In this document: piece by piece, positions 54,401-60,071 of the stretch
Layout of the letters: every line of letters starts with the position of its first letter
How positions within the stretch are numbered: the stretch's first letter is position 1
NCBI GenBank assembly: GCA_032622095.1
Contig: CP136066.1
Coordinates: 42,235,835 to 42,299,834 of the forward strand
Length of the DNA stretch: 64,000 bases
Direction: 5' to 3'
Source of the DNA: Siphonodentalium dalli
Lineage: Eukaryota; Mollusca; Scaphopoda; Gadilida; Siphonodentaliidae
Translations under genes and position numbers: made by a program
The notes under the pieces: generated by a model
Database searches by the model: none
What the model saw: the letters and a program-made list of their open reading frames with translations, nothing else
Told to the model about the DNA's origin: nothing

Positions 54401-57400
54401 TAGATAAATACACGGGTGACAAAGGGGGGAAATTATTCTGCTGTTTTGTGGATTTAAGAAAAGCTTTTGATACCGTTAGTCATCAGGGCTTACTCATAAA
54501 ACTCTTAAAATCTAATATCAGTGGGAAGTTCTACGACATAATAAAAAACATGTATTCAAAGGGTGAATTATCTGTAAAAGTAAATGGATGTATTAGTAAC
54601 TCTTTCGCATCAAATATCGGTGTGAAACAAGGGGACACATTAAGCCCCTTGCTGTTCAACCTATATGTTAATGACCTACCTTCATATCTCTCATCATCAA
54701 AAGACAAGGTAAAACTAGTTGAAAATGAAATTGAATGCCTAATGTATGCAGATGATCTGATTCTTATGTCACATACTGCAACTGGATTACAACAGAAGCT
54801 TCAATTACTTGAACAATATTGCAATGATTGGTGCCTTACTCTTAACACAGCTAAGACAAAAATTATTATTTCAAAACTTCATTTACAACAATTGTATAAT
54901 TGAGTGTGTCCAAAAATATAAATATCTAGGTCTAATTTTTCAATCAAGCGGTCTGTTCACACACGGTAGGCAGGATATTTACAATAGGTCCCTTAAGGCA
55001 TCTTTTAAATTAAGTAAAATAATGTCAAATTCTAGAGCCTCTCCTGAAACCATGTTACACCTATTCGATCACACCGTCAAACCAATTCTACTCTATGGAG
55101 TAGAAGTCTGGGGAGGTTACAACCCTAACTACAAGGCAGTTCAAAGAGCTAGTACAAATGCGAACCCTTTTAGTACAATATATGAGGACAACATTGCTGA
55201 CCGATCGCATATAAGATTTTGTAGATTCATTCTGGGAGTAAACAAAAAAAGCCCCAATATAGGAGTTCAATCTGAGCTAGGAAGGTTCCCAATGTATTTT
55301 CAAATAGTCAGATATCTCATTATATATCTACATCGTCTTCACCATAATGCCAACCCCCTATTACAAGAGGCTTTTCGGGCAACACAGTTAGGTCATAAAA
55401 AGGGCATCAACACATGGTATTCTACCATGACCTCAATATTGCAAAACCTAAAAATGAGAGAACAAGCCATTCTAAATCTCCCACTCGAGCAAGTTCTGAG
55501 AATTACTGATAAACAAATGTATAAAATGTTCAAGAAAGAATGGCACTCTATTCGTGACTCATATCTTACAAATGGGGAGGGCAAACTGGACTCATATTTC
55601 ACTTACAAAAACACATTTAAAAAAGAAGAATATTTAAATCTAGATAACTATGAGTCAAGAAAAGCTATGTGTCAACTCAGAATTAGTGCTCATAACCTGA
55701 GGATAGAGATGGACAGACATAAACCAAAAAACAAAAAACCACCCCGGTCCTTACGATTATGTAAAGTATGCAATGAGAATAAAATTGAAAATGAATATCA
55801 TTTTTTGACAGAATGCTCAAGATATCAGAATTCAAGAAAACAATTATATAAAGAAATAGGTTATCAGTGTACACATTTCACAAACCTGAGTAACCAGCAA
55901 AAATTTCATTGGCTCATGTCAACTGAAAACATTCACTCACTTAAGATTATTAGCAATTTCATTAAGGAAAGCTTTATACTTAGACAAACTGCTTTATCCC
56001 AATAATCCAGGGCTGTACATTAAATACCCATAACTTTCAATATGGAATTACCTTAACCTTTCTTATTGTCACACTGTATTACTTATCTCTTTTATTCTCA
56101 TTATTTAGTATGTTTCAAGAATCTAGTCACTTACTTATTTATCACTTAACCCATGCTGTACCATGACTGCCGACTACTCGGACAACGTCACGCCTAGCCA
56201 AGGCCTATATAGCTACTAGATTAGCTTTTTATACAAACACAAAAGCTAACTCCAGTCTCAAATGCTACATATTTAAATCTTTTGGTTTAAAAAAACAAAA
56301 AAAAACAAAAAAATTCGTTTTATTCACATTACTTGCTAACAACCATTATCTTATTCAAAGCAAGGGCATAAAGTTCTTACTAGTTATGCAGTCATGGTCA
56401 CTTTATATGTTTGTATCTGATTATATCTAGCTGTTACACCCTATACTATATGTTTGTTATGCTTATAACACTTTGTAACTTACCCACTGAGGGCCTTTAT
56501 TGGTAAATAAACTCTATTCTATTCTATTCTATTCTATTCTATATGCGAGTCGACCATAGGTCGCCTCGCATATATAAGAGAATGCATTGGCCTAACAATT
56601 TTTTACAATTTTAATAATTATTTCTTGTATTCTTTAACAATTTTATAATTTCACCCATACAGAGCCCCAGACAAACATGAGCAGACGACACTCTTCTATA
56701 TGCTTCTATATATGTGTGGGGCTCCCTGCAGGGTAATGGATGTTTTTTATTTTGTGTCCTAAAAATTGTAAGAAATATTTATTTTTAAAAAATGATAAAA
56801 AATTGTTAGGCCAATGCATTCTCTTATATATGCGAGGCGACCTATGGTCGACTCGCATATATAAGAGAATGCATTGGCACAGGGTAAAAAAATCCCGACT
56901 TACAACTGGATTTGATATGGCGGGTCACAACTATGTTTTCCACTCCATAATGGATATAAAGAATTAAAGTCGATTGCTAAATCATTGACTTACCTTTCTT
57001 TTCCTCATTCTGTAGTTCGCTAACTCATCTGGATCAGAAATCTTCTGTTTTGGAGGCTGTTAAATGATTGAAAAAATTCAAATCAATATTGTTATAGCTG
57101 CAACTCAATTCTGCCTACTATAGTTTTTTTTATTAATCTACATGTATCTTAGGCCGACAAAAAAAAATAGTGATGTTTCCAGTAACCCACCCACCCCTAG
57201 CCAAAACCTCCGCCCCAACTAATTTTATTGACCTCATGAAAACATAAATAAAAGACAAAAATTGAAACACAAAAATCGCATAAAAACTGCTGATCAGTCG
57301 CTGACCTGCATTATTTTACAATTATACCAAATGTTGGTGTTTGAAGATTAAATTAATTCATTTCCACCCTTCATTTTGTTCCCTCCGTTACTGGAAACAT

Positions 57401-58189
57401 CCCTATTTTGTTTTAGGACTTATGCATATTCTACTGATGAATTGAAGCTGATGATAACAGACGCAACTGTTAAAAATTCTAGGTAGATAATTCTAATTTA
57501 ATACGGACCAAACATCTAGAAATATCATTTGAAATATTTATCAATTCTGGATGGATATTTCCAAATTTGTATGGATCATACATGTAAGAATTCAAATTTG
57601 TACATGTGCATCTGAATTTATATCAGTTTTATGGAGGCCTTTCATTTGGTATAAGACCAAGATGAAAAAACATAATAAATTCTCTCAGGGTTTCAAACCA
57701 CAAGATTACAAGAGCAACAACAATAGTGACATCACTTGCAATTTGTATTTGCTTAGTAAGACGGAGGAATGGTCAGGCCATTTATATACAGGCCATTTTG
57801 CTGGAAAATATATCATAAATAATTGTACTTTGAAATCTCTTTCAAAGACTAGTGCTTACATGTACTAAAATGAAGCTATTTATATAACTGTTTTTGTTTG
57901 GGATTTCTATGAAACTAACAAACGATGTCAAATTTATTCAAGTAGTCAGTCACTGGCTATTTAAACCTATAAGTGAGGCCACTGATTTTACATGATGCCT
58001 GTCGACAGGTGAAGCAAGGTCAATGCTACACATATAGAAATGATTGTGAGGAGAATCGTTTTGTGCAAATAGGGCGCTAGAACAACTAATTATACTCACG
58101 GCTGCCACCACTTCCAGTTCTCTCTCCTTGGCTTCTCTGAGGAGCTGCTCGGCTGTGATTTGTACTGACGCTGGCATTTTGTTCTTAAC
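15128..58189 (-). CDS. CRNKL1: Crooked neck-like 1 (spliceosomal HAT-repeat protein), 15 exons
   Basis: Core protein of the Prp19/NTC part of the spliceosome (yeast Clf1/Syf3, fly crn), a nuclear scaffold of HAT (half-a-TPR) helical repeats needed for pre-mRNA splicing. Coding segments, in transcript order: 58189-58100, 57056-56994, 48733-48642, 48096-48013, 44798-44680, 42597-42475, 40142-39964, 38770-38609, 35121-34993, 30318-30106, 27093-26947, 24166-23972, 20522-20367, 18744-18652, 15472-15128. They total 2190 nt, keep one frame throughout and end at TAG. Residues 1-30 match the family N-terminal [20 protein letters not shown] block; about residues 50-590 are HAT repeats (W.KYA.FE, RAR.(I/V)(Y/F)ERA signatures); KVKKRRK and the [24 protein letters not shown] block precede an acidic Ser/Asp/Glu-rich tail. 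The family start (about 20 residues, ending IPKVAK in human) lies on an exon I did not find. All introns are GT-AG except one AT-AC. Identification rests on recalled family sequence and is very secure. Confidence 0.96.
15473..17409. other. CRNKL1 intron W14-W15, mostly unassigned
   Basis: Unassigned AT-rich sequence. 16680-16815 carries a dispersed repeat ending agcccggacgaagcgggcac, related in style to 41935-42458. Confidence 0.55.
17410..17780. mobile_element. TTAA element type 1, decayed left end
   Basis: ttacccaacaaaccggccaa ... two type-B hairpins ... ttgggtaaagggttaa. Same element as at 24498, 35165 and 40205. Confidence 0.85.
18415..18620. mobile_element. Foldback family C, full palindrome
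   Basis: taatcgactacataaccaca ... tgtggttatggagtcgataa around a ctctccccgagag centre; about 95-bp arms. Confidence 0.85.
18652..18744 (-). CDS. CRNKL1: CRNKL1 exon W14 (residues 585-615)
   Basis: Encodes [18 protein letters not shown], the basic KVKKRRKIQ motif and NEDG. Acceptor GTCTTTCAG, donor GTACGT. A 200-bp foldback element begins about 30 nt past the donor. Confidence 0.93.
19210..19605. mobile_element. Family A long-form foldback
   Basis: Two hairpin units joined by the caattgggaacttaaatctg-type linker. Confidence 0.8.
19871..20366 (-). repeat. Array of the W13 donor junction, 84-95 bp units
   Basis: gctcacctc (transcript GAG|GTGAGC) occurs at 19921, 20005, 20091, 20178 and 20273 besides the real donor at 20361. 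Units also copy the last ~45 nt of exon W13 (plus-strand ttgccacgcctctcacaaca) plus a poly-C stretch. Confidence 0.9.
20367..20522 (-). CDS. CRNKL1: CRNKL1 exon W13 (residues 533-584)
   Basis: Encodes [20 protein letters not shown] ... [15 protein letters not shown]. Acceptor AATTATAG|GTGTGG, donor GAG|GTGAGC. Both junctions are the seeds of tandem arrays: the acceptor upstream (20523-21950) and the donor downstream (19871-20366). Confidence 0.95.
20523..21950 (-). repeat. Array of the W13 acceptor junction, ~41 bp units, ~34 copies
   Basis: Unit acttatccacacctataatt plus atatacaaatatttacatgaa. On the transcript strand each carries ATTATAG|GTGTGGATAAGT, the real W13 acceptor plus the first exon bases. 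Two main subtypes (tgcacctataaa, ccacacctataatt). Confidence 0.92.
22020..22330. mobile_element. Family A long-form foldback, decayed
   Basis: gaatgaggtccccagagggtg hairpin at 22032, linker, then a partial right hairpin with a poly-C tract at 22286. Confidence 0.75.
22365..22680. mobile_element. Foldback family E split by family C
   Basis: Left arm gttgattttgttgagttcca ... ggtctgaca; right arm accaacttgcat ... aagcaacacaatcaa. The family C element 22403-22618 sits at its centre. Intact family E is at 39333-39473. Confidence 0.8.
22403..22618. mobile_element. Foldback family C, complete, TA-flanked
   Basis: TACAGTAATACCCTAAGTAA ... TTAGGGCATTACTGTA; nearly perfect 100-bp arms. TA flanks would fit a Tc1/mariner-like MITE; no ORF. 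Confidence 0.85.
22690..23100. other. Inverted-repeat fragment, no gene
   Basis: gttaggcgacaccaatttttaa and ttataaattagtgtcgcct mark two ends of a roughly 375-bp element, A/T-rich within. Terminal match is short. Confidence 0.5.
23210..23760. mobile_element. Decayed family A copies
   Basis: Partial right half at 23225-23295 and a long-form copy at 23380-23760, many substitutions. Confidence 0.75.
23972..24166 (-). CDS. CRNKL1: CRNKL1 exon W12 (residues 468-532)
   Basis: Encodes [20 protein letters not shown], the conserved [18 protein letters not shown], and [11 protein letters not shown]. Acceptor AATTTTCAG, donor GTAAAA (weak). 65 codons, phase 0 both ends. Confidence 0.96.
24197..24501. 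mobile_element. TTAA element type 3
   Basis: ttaacccttaaaaagcttcc ... ttccagtcatggaagggttaa, with decayed type-B hairpins. Shares its right TTAA with the next element. Confidence 0.75.
24498..24887. mobile_element. TTAA element type 1
   Basis: TTAACCCTTTACCCAACA ... attgggtaaagggttaa; two type-B hairpins (24640-24712, 24785-24862). Confidence 0.9.
24920..25250. mobile_element. Family A long-form foldback
   Basis: Linker gggatatagaaacttcccag and hairpin gaatgaggtctccagaggg at 25152. Confidence 0.75.
25280..25375. repeat. Short tandem repeat, 28 bp
   Basis: Three copies of aagcctgtgtgtgcgacc with spacer. Confidence 0.85.
25380..26034. other. No gene seen
   Basis: Intronic AT-rich sequence, nothing recognised. 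Confidence 0.5.
26035..26511. mobile_element. TTAA element type 2 with one type-B hairpin
   Basis: TTAACCCTTTCAGTGCCAGG ... cctggcactgaaagggttaa; same ends as 8843-9030 but a different inside, including a type-B hairpin at 26390-26466. Confidence 0.85.
26613..26820. mobile_element. TTAA element type 3, right end lost
   Basis: ttaaccctttcatgacggga, two type-B hairpins, then joined to other repeat sequence at about 26820. Confidence 0.7.
26947..27093 (-). CDS. CRNKL1: CRNKL1 exon W11 (residues 419-467)
   Basis: Encodes [20 protein letters not shown] ... [13 protein letters not shown], 49 codons. Acceptor CATATTTCAG, donor GTTTGT. Confidence 0.95.
27094..27665. other. CRNKL1 intron W10-W11, dispersed repeat
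   Basis: 27370-27465 holds a gacggacgg tail and a cccccgaaaacaaatttttcggggg-type hairpin, a repeat end also seen near 47950. Rest unassigned. Confidence 0.5.
27818..28058. mobile_element. Family A foldback
   Basis: CAAGCCTTGAAATAGGGTG ... CCCTATTTCAAGGCTTG with paired palindromes. Flanking sequence (27666-27817, 28060-28207) looks like one repeat it entered. Confidence 0.85.
28207..29160. repeat. Tandem family A long units, 280 bp period
   Basis: gagatctaagcagaatgagg recurs at 28476, 28756 and 29036. Each unit is a hairpin plus the linker with atccccctaattttgcagaa-like text. The last unit ends ctatttcaagg. Confidence 0.9.
29465..29793 (-). mobile_element. tRNA-derived SINE
   Basis: On the minus strand: A box TGGCTCAGTCGG, B box GGTTCAATTCC, 5' head GGGACCCCGGTGGC. 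A body of about 240 bp follows, ending in ATAAATAAACCAC. The head is too long and lacks an acceptor stem, so it is not a tRNA gene. Confidence 0.8.
29822..30049. mobile_element. Family A foldback with 8-bp target duplication
   Basis: CAAGCCTTGAAATAGTGTG ... CTATTTCAAGGCTTG flanked by GGTATAAG at 29814-29821 and 30050-30057. Ends 57 bp from the donor of W10. Confidence 0.92.
30106..30318 (-). CDS. CRNKL1: CRNKL1 exon W10 (residues 348-418)
   Basis: Encodes [20 protein letters not shown] ... [20 protein letters not shown], 71 codons. Acceptor ATGTTTCAG, donor GTAGGT. Confidence 0.96.
30455..31534. mobile_element. Non-autonomous hAT-like element, 1080 bp
   Basis: Ends CAGAGCTGTTAAGTT and AACTTAACAGGTCTG, flanked by a perfect 8-bp GTCGCCAT (30447-30454; 31535-31542). 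Inside are two copies of a cacaagtgtgca...gaggcctcattgatgaaca block. No transposase frame. Confidence 0.85.
31571..34992 (-). repeat. 25-27 bp minisatellite seeded at the W9 splice donor, ~130 units
   Basis: Transcript-strand unit GTCAGTATACATACACCCC plus TCTCTCAG. It begins exactly at the W9 donor (CAG|GTCAGTTTACATAC). Unit joints are CAG|GTCAGT, CAG|GTCCGT, CAT|GTCAGT or CGG|GTCAGT. No stops occur in any minus frame for long stretches, giving spurious ORFs over 1000 codons. Confidence 0.95.
34993..35121 (-). CDS. CRNKL1: CRNKL1 exon W9 (residues 305-347)
   Basis: Encodes [20 protein letters not shown], then [23 protein letters not shown]. Acceptor CATTTTTAG; donor CAG|GTCAGT, which is the first unit of the 3.4 kb minisatellite. 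Confidence 0.95.
35165..35564. mobile_element. TTAA element type 1
   Basis: TTAACCCTTTACCCAACA ... tgttgggtcaagggttaa, 400 bp, two type-B hairpins. Confidence 0.9.
35745..37400. repeat. ~160 bp satellite with alternating unit types
   Basis: gactcgttcccatctacatg recurs about every 155-165 bp (nine copies, one deleted near 36195). Units alternate between tgcaaagagtaaaatccaag and atttaattttgaaatccaag, giving a 320-bp dimer. The gacggacacacataca tail to 37470 shows it is the expanded inside of a dispersed repeat. Confidence 0.85.
37585..38310. mobile_element. Family A long form split by a TTAA element
   Basis: Hairpin half at 37590-37680 (ctggggacctcattctggtt), then a TTAA element, then the linker from 38030 and the second hairpin at 38190-38280. 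Confidence 0.75.
37682..38029. mobile_element. TTAA element type 1, inverted
   Basis: ttaaccctttacccgacaga ... ccggtttgttggttaaagggttaa; opposite orientation to the other copies, with the second hairpin damaged. Confidence 0.85.
38425..38608 (-). repeat. Array of the W8 donor junction, ~50 bp units
   Basis: ttacctcctcatactggaat (transcript AGTATGAGGAG|GTAA) at about 38451, 38500 and 38556 besides the real one at 38605; units joined by cttaccatgaattattagta. Confidence 0.9.
38609..38770 (-). CDS. CRNKL1: CRNKL1 exon W8 (residues 251-304)
   Basis: Encodes [20 protein letters not shown] ... [15 protein letters not shown]. Acceptor CTTGTAG, donor GTAAGG, both phase 0. Its donor and last exon bases are repeated in tandem just downstream (38425-38608). 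Confidence 0.95.
38862..39085. mobile_element. TTAA element type 3, decayed
   Basis: ttaacccttccatgactgga at the left; type-B hairpin remnants; right end degenerate. Confidence 0.7.
39333..39473. mobile_element. Foldback family E, intact
   Basis: gatgcaagttggtctgacat ... atgtcagaccaacttgcatc arms about 60 bp long with a gaacgctttcgcgttc centre. Sequence at 39110-39330 is also repeated at 19690-19880. Confidence 0.8.
39780..39960. mobile_element. Family A remnant next to W7 donor
   Basis: caatgggtgcacatcacaat linker and a hairpin with a G10 run at 39881-39890; ends 3 bp before the donor. Confidence 0.7.
39964..40142 (-). CDS. CRNKL1: CRNKL1 exon W7, starting after an AC acceptor
   Basis: Two bases finish Phe, then [20 protein letters not shown] through [13 protein letters not shown]-type HAT sequence, 59 codons. 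Acceptor is the U12 AC; donor is an ordinary GTAAGT. A foldback hairpin ends right next to the donor. Confidence 0.94.
40205..40604. mobile_element. TTAA element type 1 inside the U12 intron
   Basis: TTAACCCTTTACCCAACA ... tgttgggtaaagggttaa, 400 bp, two type-B hairpins; 62 bp from the AC acceptor. Confidence 0.9.
40900..41675. repeat. Dispersed mollusc-type repeat
   Basis: Internal repeats gtcgaaaaagggggataact and acagacgtcataatc; ends gacggacgacggacaagctg and cgttgcggggggtata. Related text at 43700-43950 and 48240-48560. Confidence 0.65.
41935..42458. repeat. Dispersed repeat with 122-bp tandem core
   Basis: tctgtatgtttgtctg run, then three units (agatctcggaaacgggt at about 42133, 42255, 42377) rich in gcgcatgcgcag; ends gcccggacaacgtcgggctc. 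Ends 16 bp from the U12 donor. Confidence 0.8.
42475..42597 (-). CDS. CRNKL1: CRNKL1 exon W6, ending at a U12-type donor
   Basis: Encodes [20 protein letters not shown], then [21 protein letters not shown]. Acceptor AATTGACAG is ordinary; the exon ends GAACGAT and the intron starts ATATCCTTTT, the AT-AC class U12 5' splice site. The single T left over joins TT of W7 to make Phe. Confidence 0.93.
42598..44679. other. CRNKL1 intron W5-W6
   Basis: 43045-43260 repeats the text at 1-200, with a C-run at 43060. 43700-43950 has ataactccttt / ataactctgta repeat phrases. Otherwise AT-rich; no gene. Confidence 0.55.
44680..44798 (-). CDS. CRNKL1: CRNKL1 exon W5 (residues 110-150)
   Basis: Encodes [20 protein letters not shown], then [19 protein letters not shown]. 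Acceptor GATGACAG, donor GTAGGA. The join to W6 gives NVAGARQ as in human. Confidence 0.95.
44799..45760. other. CRNKL1 intron W4-W5, no gene seen
   Basis: Unassigned; tgttctgtattt / gtgttctggtttattc phrases at 45075 and 45380 hint at a weak internal duplication. Confidence 0.5.
45765..47805. repeat. 68-bp satellite, ~30 copies
   Basis: Unit aacctttctatactaaagca plus tcattgatgagtagttatcccataggaaatgttcagataataagtt-like sequence. Variants: gatgagtagt vs gacaagtagc, and ttaaaacc vs tttaaccc. A marker pair (aatatgttaaaacc then aaagtatcattg) recurs at 45961 and 46505, exactly 8 units apart. Confidence 0.95.
48013..48096 (-). CDS. CRNKL1: CRNKL1 exon W4 (residues 82-110)
   Basis: Encodes [20 protein letters not shown] and LKYTEMEM; split Arg codons at both ends. 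Acceptor TTTTTCCAG, donor GTGGGT. Confidence 0.95.
48190..48560. repeat. Dispersed repeat
   Basis: aggccgataggccacacatc ... aaatttgaacttgagctgta ... gacggacagacagattgag. Same family as 58220-58900. Confidence 0.65.
48642..48733 (-). CDS. CRNKL1: CRNKL1 exon W3 (first HAT repeat)
   Basis: Starts [20 protein letters not shown] and ends KEIQ plus two bases of an Arg codon. Acceptor TCATTGCAG, donor GTTTGT. Strongly conserved segment (human [10 protein letters not shown]...). Confidence 0.95.
48885..49640. repeat. 55-bp satellite, ~13 copies
   Basis: Unit aaccaatgtatgcaaaagta plus ttataacaacaccggagaaa plus atcattatccactat. Variant ccagagaaa...cctct recurs 275 bp apart (49127, 49402), i.e. 5 units. 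Confidence 0.95.
49795..49970. mobile_element. TTAA type 3 remnant with type-B hairpins
   Basis: tcacatatataagagaatgc, ttaccttgaccttgtaagcc, ends agctcgcatcatgaaaggg. Confidence 0.65.
49979..51527. mobile_element. TTAA-flanked non-autonomous element, 1.55 kb
   Basis: TTAACCCGTTGAACCCGTAA ... TCAGGGTTCAAAGGGTTAA. Inside, two diverged copies of a ggcatata...gcgcatgcgcag...gaccagc block. acaccgatatttcggtg hairpins at the left end. No transposase seen. A left-end fragment lies at 58970-59115 in reverse. Confidence 0.75.
51686..52357 (+). CDS. LINE 2 ORF1, SGNH/GDSL esterase-like, 5'-truncated
   Basis: The frame is open from the insertion junction; the first Met is at 51818, but the homologous sequence begins earlier. 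[10 protein letters not shown] is the block I Ser motif of SGNH hydrolases (GTS in place of GDS); [12 protein letters not shown] follows; LYHLSGHGA supplies the block V His. Esterase ORF1 proteins are known in CR1-group LINEs, where a role in lipid or RNP handling is only surmised. It stops with TAA directly followed by the ATG of ORF2 in the same frame. Confidence 0.75.
   Translation, partial: PLSSHSQSKLVTENKSSPNRKVVTHKPKVVLIGTSNIRKIDPKKMSQRFDLHKIEAYTLDETAKELNELIKDKDQNSYPDILVLHSLTNDLKSNPESCATKVRALASTVKNKMPKTKLIISLATPRSDSEKHLANVNVVNATLKRDFLNVKEITLCDHRNMWDWDQPRQQLLNQDDLYHLSGHGAIVLATNISIKIKEQPILISMNIKSKDGQTTTTAIHGTT
52358..53252 (+). pseudogene. LINE 2 ORF2 part 1: endonuclease
   Basis: About 300 codons: [48 protein letters not shown]. 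The frame breaks near 53252; the next frame continues [15 protein letters not shown], the expected SDH-type end of the endonuclease. Confidence 0.9.
53253..54864 (+). pseudogene. LINE 2 ORF2 part 2: reverse transcriptase
   Basis: Linker rich in Lys, then [74 protein letters not shown] and the catalytic YADDLILM. Frame lost near 54865 in the thumb, after [10 protein letters not shown]. Confidence 0.9.
54865..56005 (+). pseudogene. LINE 2 ORF2 part 3: thumb and C-terminus
   Basis: [27 protein letters not shown], and a C-terminal [19 protein letters not shown] zinc knuckle, ending at TAA 56005. Confidence 0.9.
56541..56805. other. Middle of the split TIR element
   Basis: Rest of the first hairpin, then gagccccagacaaacatgag ... 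gtgtggggctccctgcaggg, the same middle as 12100-12310 in opposite orientation. Confidence 0.8.
56994..57056 (-). CDS. CRNKL1: CRNKL1 exon W2 (residues 31-51)
   Basis: Encodes [20 protein letters not shown] plus K, matching the proline and KITDEEEL..KLRKRK stretch of the human protein. Acceptor TTTAACAG, donor GTAAGT, both phase 0. Confidence 0.93.
57057..58099. other. CRNKL1 intron W1-W2, no gene seen
   Basis: AT-rich, no repeat family recognised; the least repeat-filled intron of the gene. Confidence 0.55.
58100..58189 (-). CDS. CRNKL1: CRNKL1 exon W1 (residues 1-30 of the part seen)
   Basis: Encodes [15 protein letters not shown]..., matching the family N-terminus. Acceptor GATTGTAG, donor GTGAGT; both ends phase 0. 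VKNK before the internal Met is conserved in human CRNKL1, so the Met is probably not the start and a further 5' exon should exist. I looked between here and 64000 on the minus strand and saw none. Confidence 0.93.
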
Positions 58190-58219
58190 CTACAATCATC
58201 AATAATAAAATATATGTAG

Positions 58220-58671
58220 GATAAAAGGCTGCTTGGCCACATGTCCTCTGATTAAGGTGACTTTATTTGACCCGTGGCTTTTTCAGAAATGAAAATTTAT
58301 CCTGGGAACAACTTTTGAATCAACTTTCCTTCCAACTGACTATGTTAACTTTTTCTGAATGAAAGGTCGCTGACCAATATGTCACCCGACGGTGGGCGGT
58401 TTGAAAGTTTTATGGGTGTCATTAAGGACCATAACTCATGTATAAATAGTCGGGTGGTATCCAAATTCAAACTTGACCTGTATTTTCACCCAAAATCCAA
58501 AATAATCATCAAATTATAAGTCAACAAGGTCAAGGACCATTATGTAAATTCGACCTTGACCTGTATCTTCCTATGAGTAATCCATATACAAAATTTGAAA
58601 TCAATCAGATAACTAAAACTAAAGTGATCATCCGGAAACCATCTGGGACGGACACCACTGTGTTTCTACAG

Positions 58672-58710
<39 letters not shown>

Positions 58711-58900
58711 CCAGGCGCGGCTAACGACCATGTTAATTCCAACAAAATGACATAACTGGCAGGCAGAACCAAATTCAAACTTGACCTGAATTATAGGCTA
58801 GTATACTCACATACCAAATTTCATTTCAAACTTTACCTGTATTTTGTGCTAATAAACCCACATACCAAATTTCATTCCATTCAGTTGATTTCATCATCAG
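58220..58900. repeat. Dispersed repeat with a 38-C run
   Basis: aaattcaaacttgacctgta phrases; C38 at 58672-58709 (G38 on the CRNKL1 strand). Confidence 0.7.
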
Positions 58901-60060
58901 AAAATCATCAGTTCGCTTAAAATATTGTATGTTTTTGTAGATTATATGCTATGCATATTTATTTCTAGCCGATACTAGAGGTCAACCATTCCATACACAC
59001 CATGGGCACCACTGACATATGTGGAGGTCAAGTTGTCATTGCACCGAAATATTGGTGTTACGGGATACAGACACCATTCATTTTCACCGAAATATGGGTG
59101 TTACTGAGTAGGAATTGATATCACAATGTTCACAAAGGACGCGATATTTATCAGTTGTCGATATCAGCCGGGAGATTAAATTTTGGCGATATCGATATTT
59201 TGCTGATACCACATATATCCACCCGACCAATAGCCGATACCGATAATTGGTGCATCACTAAATGTAGCTCAACTTGGGGAGGCATTAATTTTATGCTGAG
59301 CAGAGCAGGCAATAGAATGATTAAGAAGGAAAGTCAAAACGTTTCTGTATTAAATGAGATTGCATTGTGCAGATGAAATTATTTTTATTTCAAACATTTC
59401 TTCAATAAATGTGGGGTGGAGGGTGTGCCAATGGATTCAAAATTTCAAATGTGAAATTCAAGATGGCTGCTAGGTTTTTTTTATTTTATTTCGTGTGTAC
59501 CGGCCACTGCCAATAAACTGGGCCACCCAGTCAAAGAATCAATAACTGAGATCAAACTAAAAAGAAAAGCTGGGGAAAAAAAATCATCTGCTTCTACATA
59601 TTATTCCGACGACTTCTATTTACTGAAAATTATGCGGAGGTCCAAGTGCTACCATGGCTGAGTAACTTTATAACCCTGTGGTGACTCCAGTAGCATTCTT
59701 TAACATGCATGTACCAACAGGGCTCGATTTGACTGGATTCGCATCGAAATTTGCAATGCAATTTGAAATTATCAGCTAACCTATTTACATTGAAAAAACA
59801 TATATTGGTAGGGAATGCTATGCAAAATCTACACAGAGCTGCAAAATGCTATGCAAATTTTTAAAATTATATCGACCCTGCGTACCGAGGCGTGTACACG
59901 GGTCAGTCCTTAATTTCCGTGCCCGATCAGATATCGGACAACATACCTGGACAAATGTTGTAATGGCTGTAAGTTGGCATTTTGCATTCGGATCTTTATT
60001 CAATAATCTATCTGTAACTGTACGTCCCAGTATACAAGTTTGACTTTTATGGGACGGCGG
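58901..60060. other. No gene seen
   Basis: 58970-59115 is a reversed piece of the 49979-51527 element (ccgaaatattggtgttacgg). The missing first CRNKL1 exon was sought here without success. Confidence 0.5.
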
Positions 60061-60071
60061 AGAGAGCGCAT

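Larger units (their letters stand above)
51683..56540 (+). mobile_element. CR1/L2-type LINE (LINE 2), antisense to CRNKL1
   Basis: 5'-truncated within ORF1, ORF2 with two frameshifts, 3' tail of (attct)n at 56512-56540. A simple-repeat 3' end and an esterase-type ORF1 fit the CR1/L2 group. Target duplication is at most atat. Confidence 0.88.
51612..56928. mobile_element. GTGACCCGCC-ended TIR element, split by LINE 2
   Basis: Left end GTGACCCGCCATATCAAATC at 51612, right end mirrored at 56928; AACT on both sides (51608-51611, 56929-56932). The first type-B hairpin is interrupted after attctcttatat (51682) and resumes as atatgcgagtcgacc (about 56540). Confidence 0.88.

Noticed and set aside
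52582-55874. Minus-strand ORFs of 60-70 codons
   Set aside because: Shadows of the LINE 2 reading frames.
58100-58177. CRNKL1 translation start at MPASV
   Set aside because: The four codons before it (VKNK) are conserved in the family and follow a good acceptor, so a 5' exon is more likely; not excluded.
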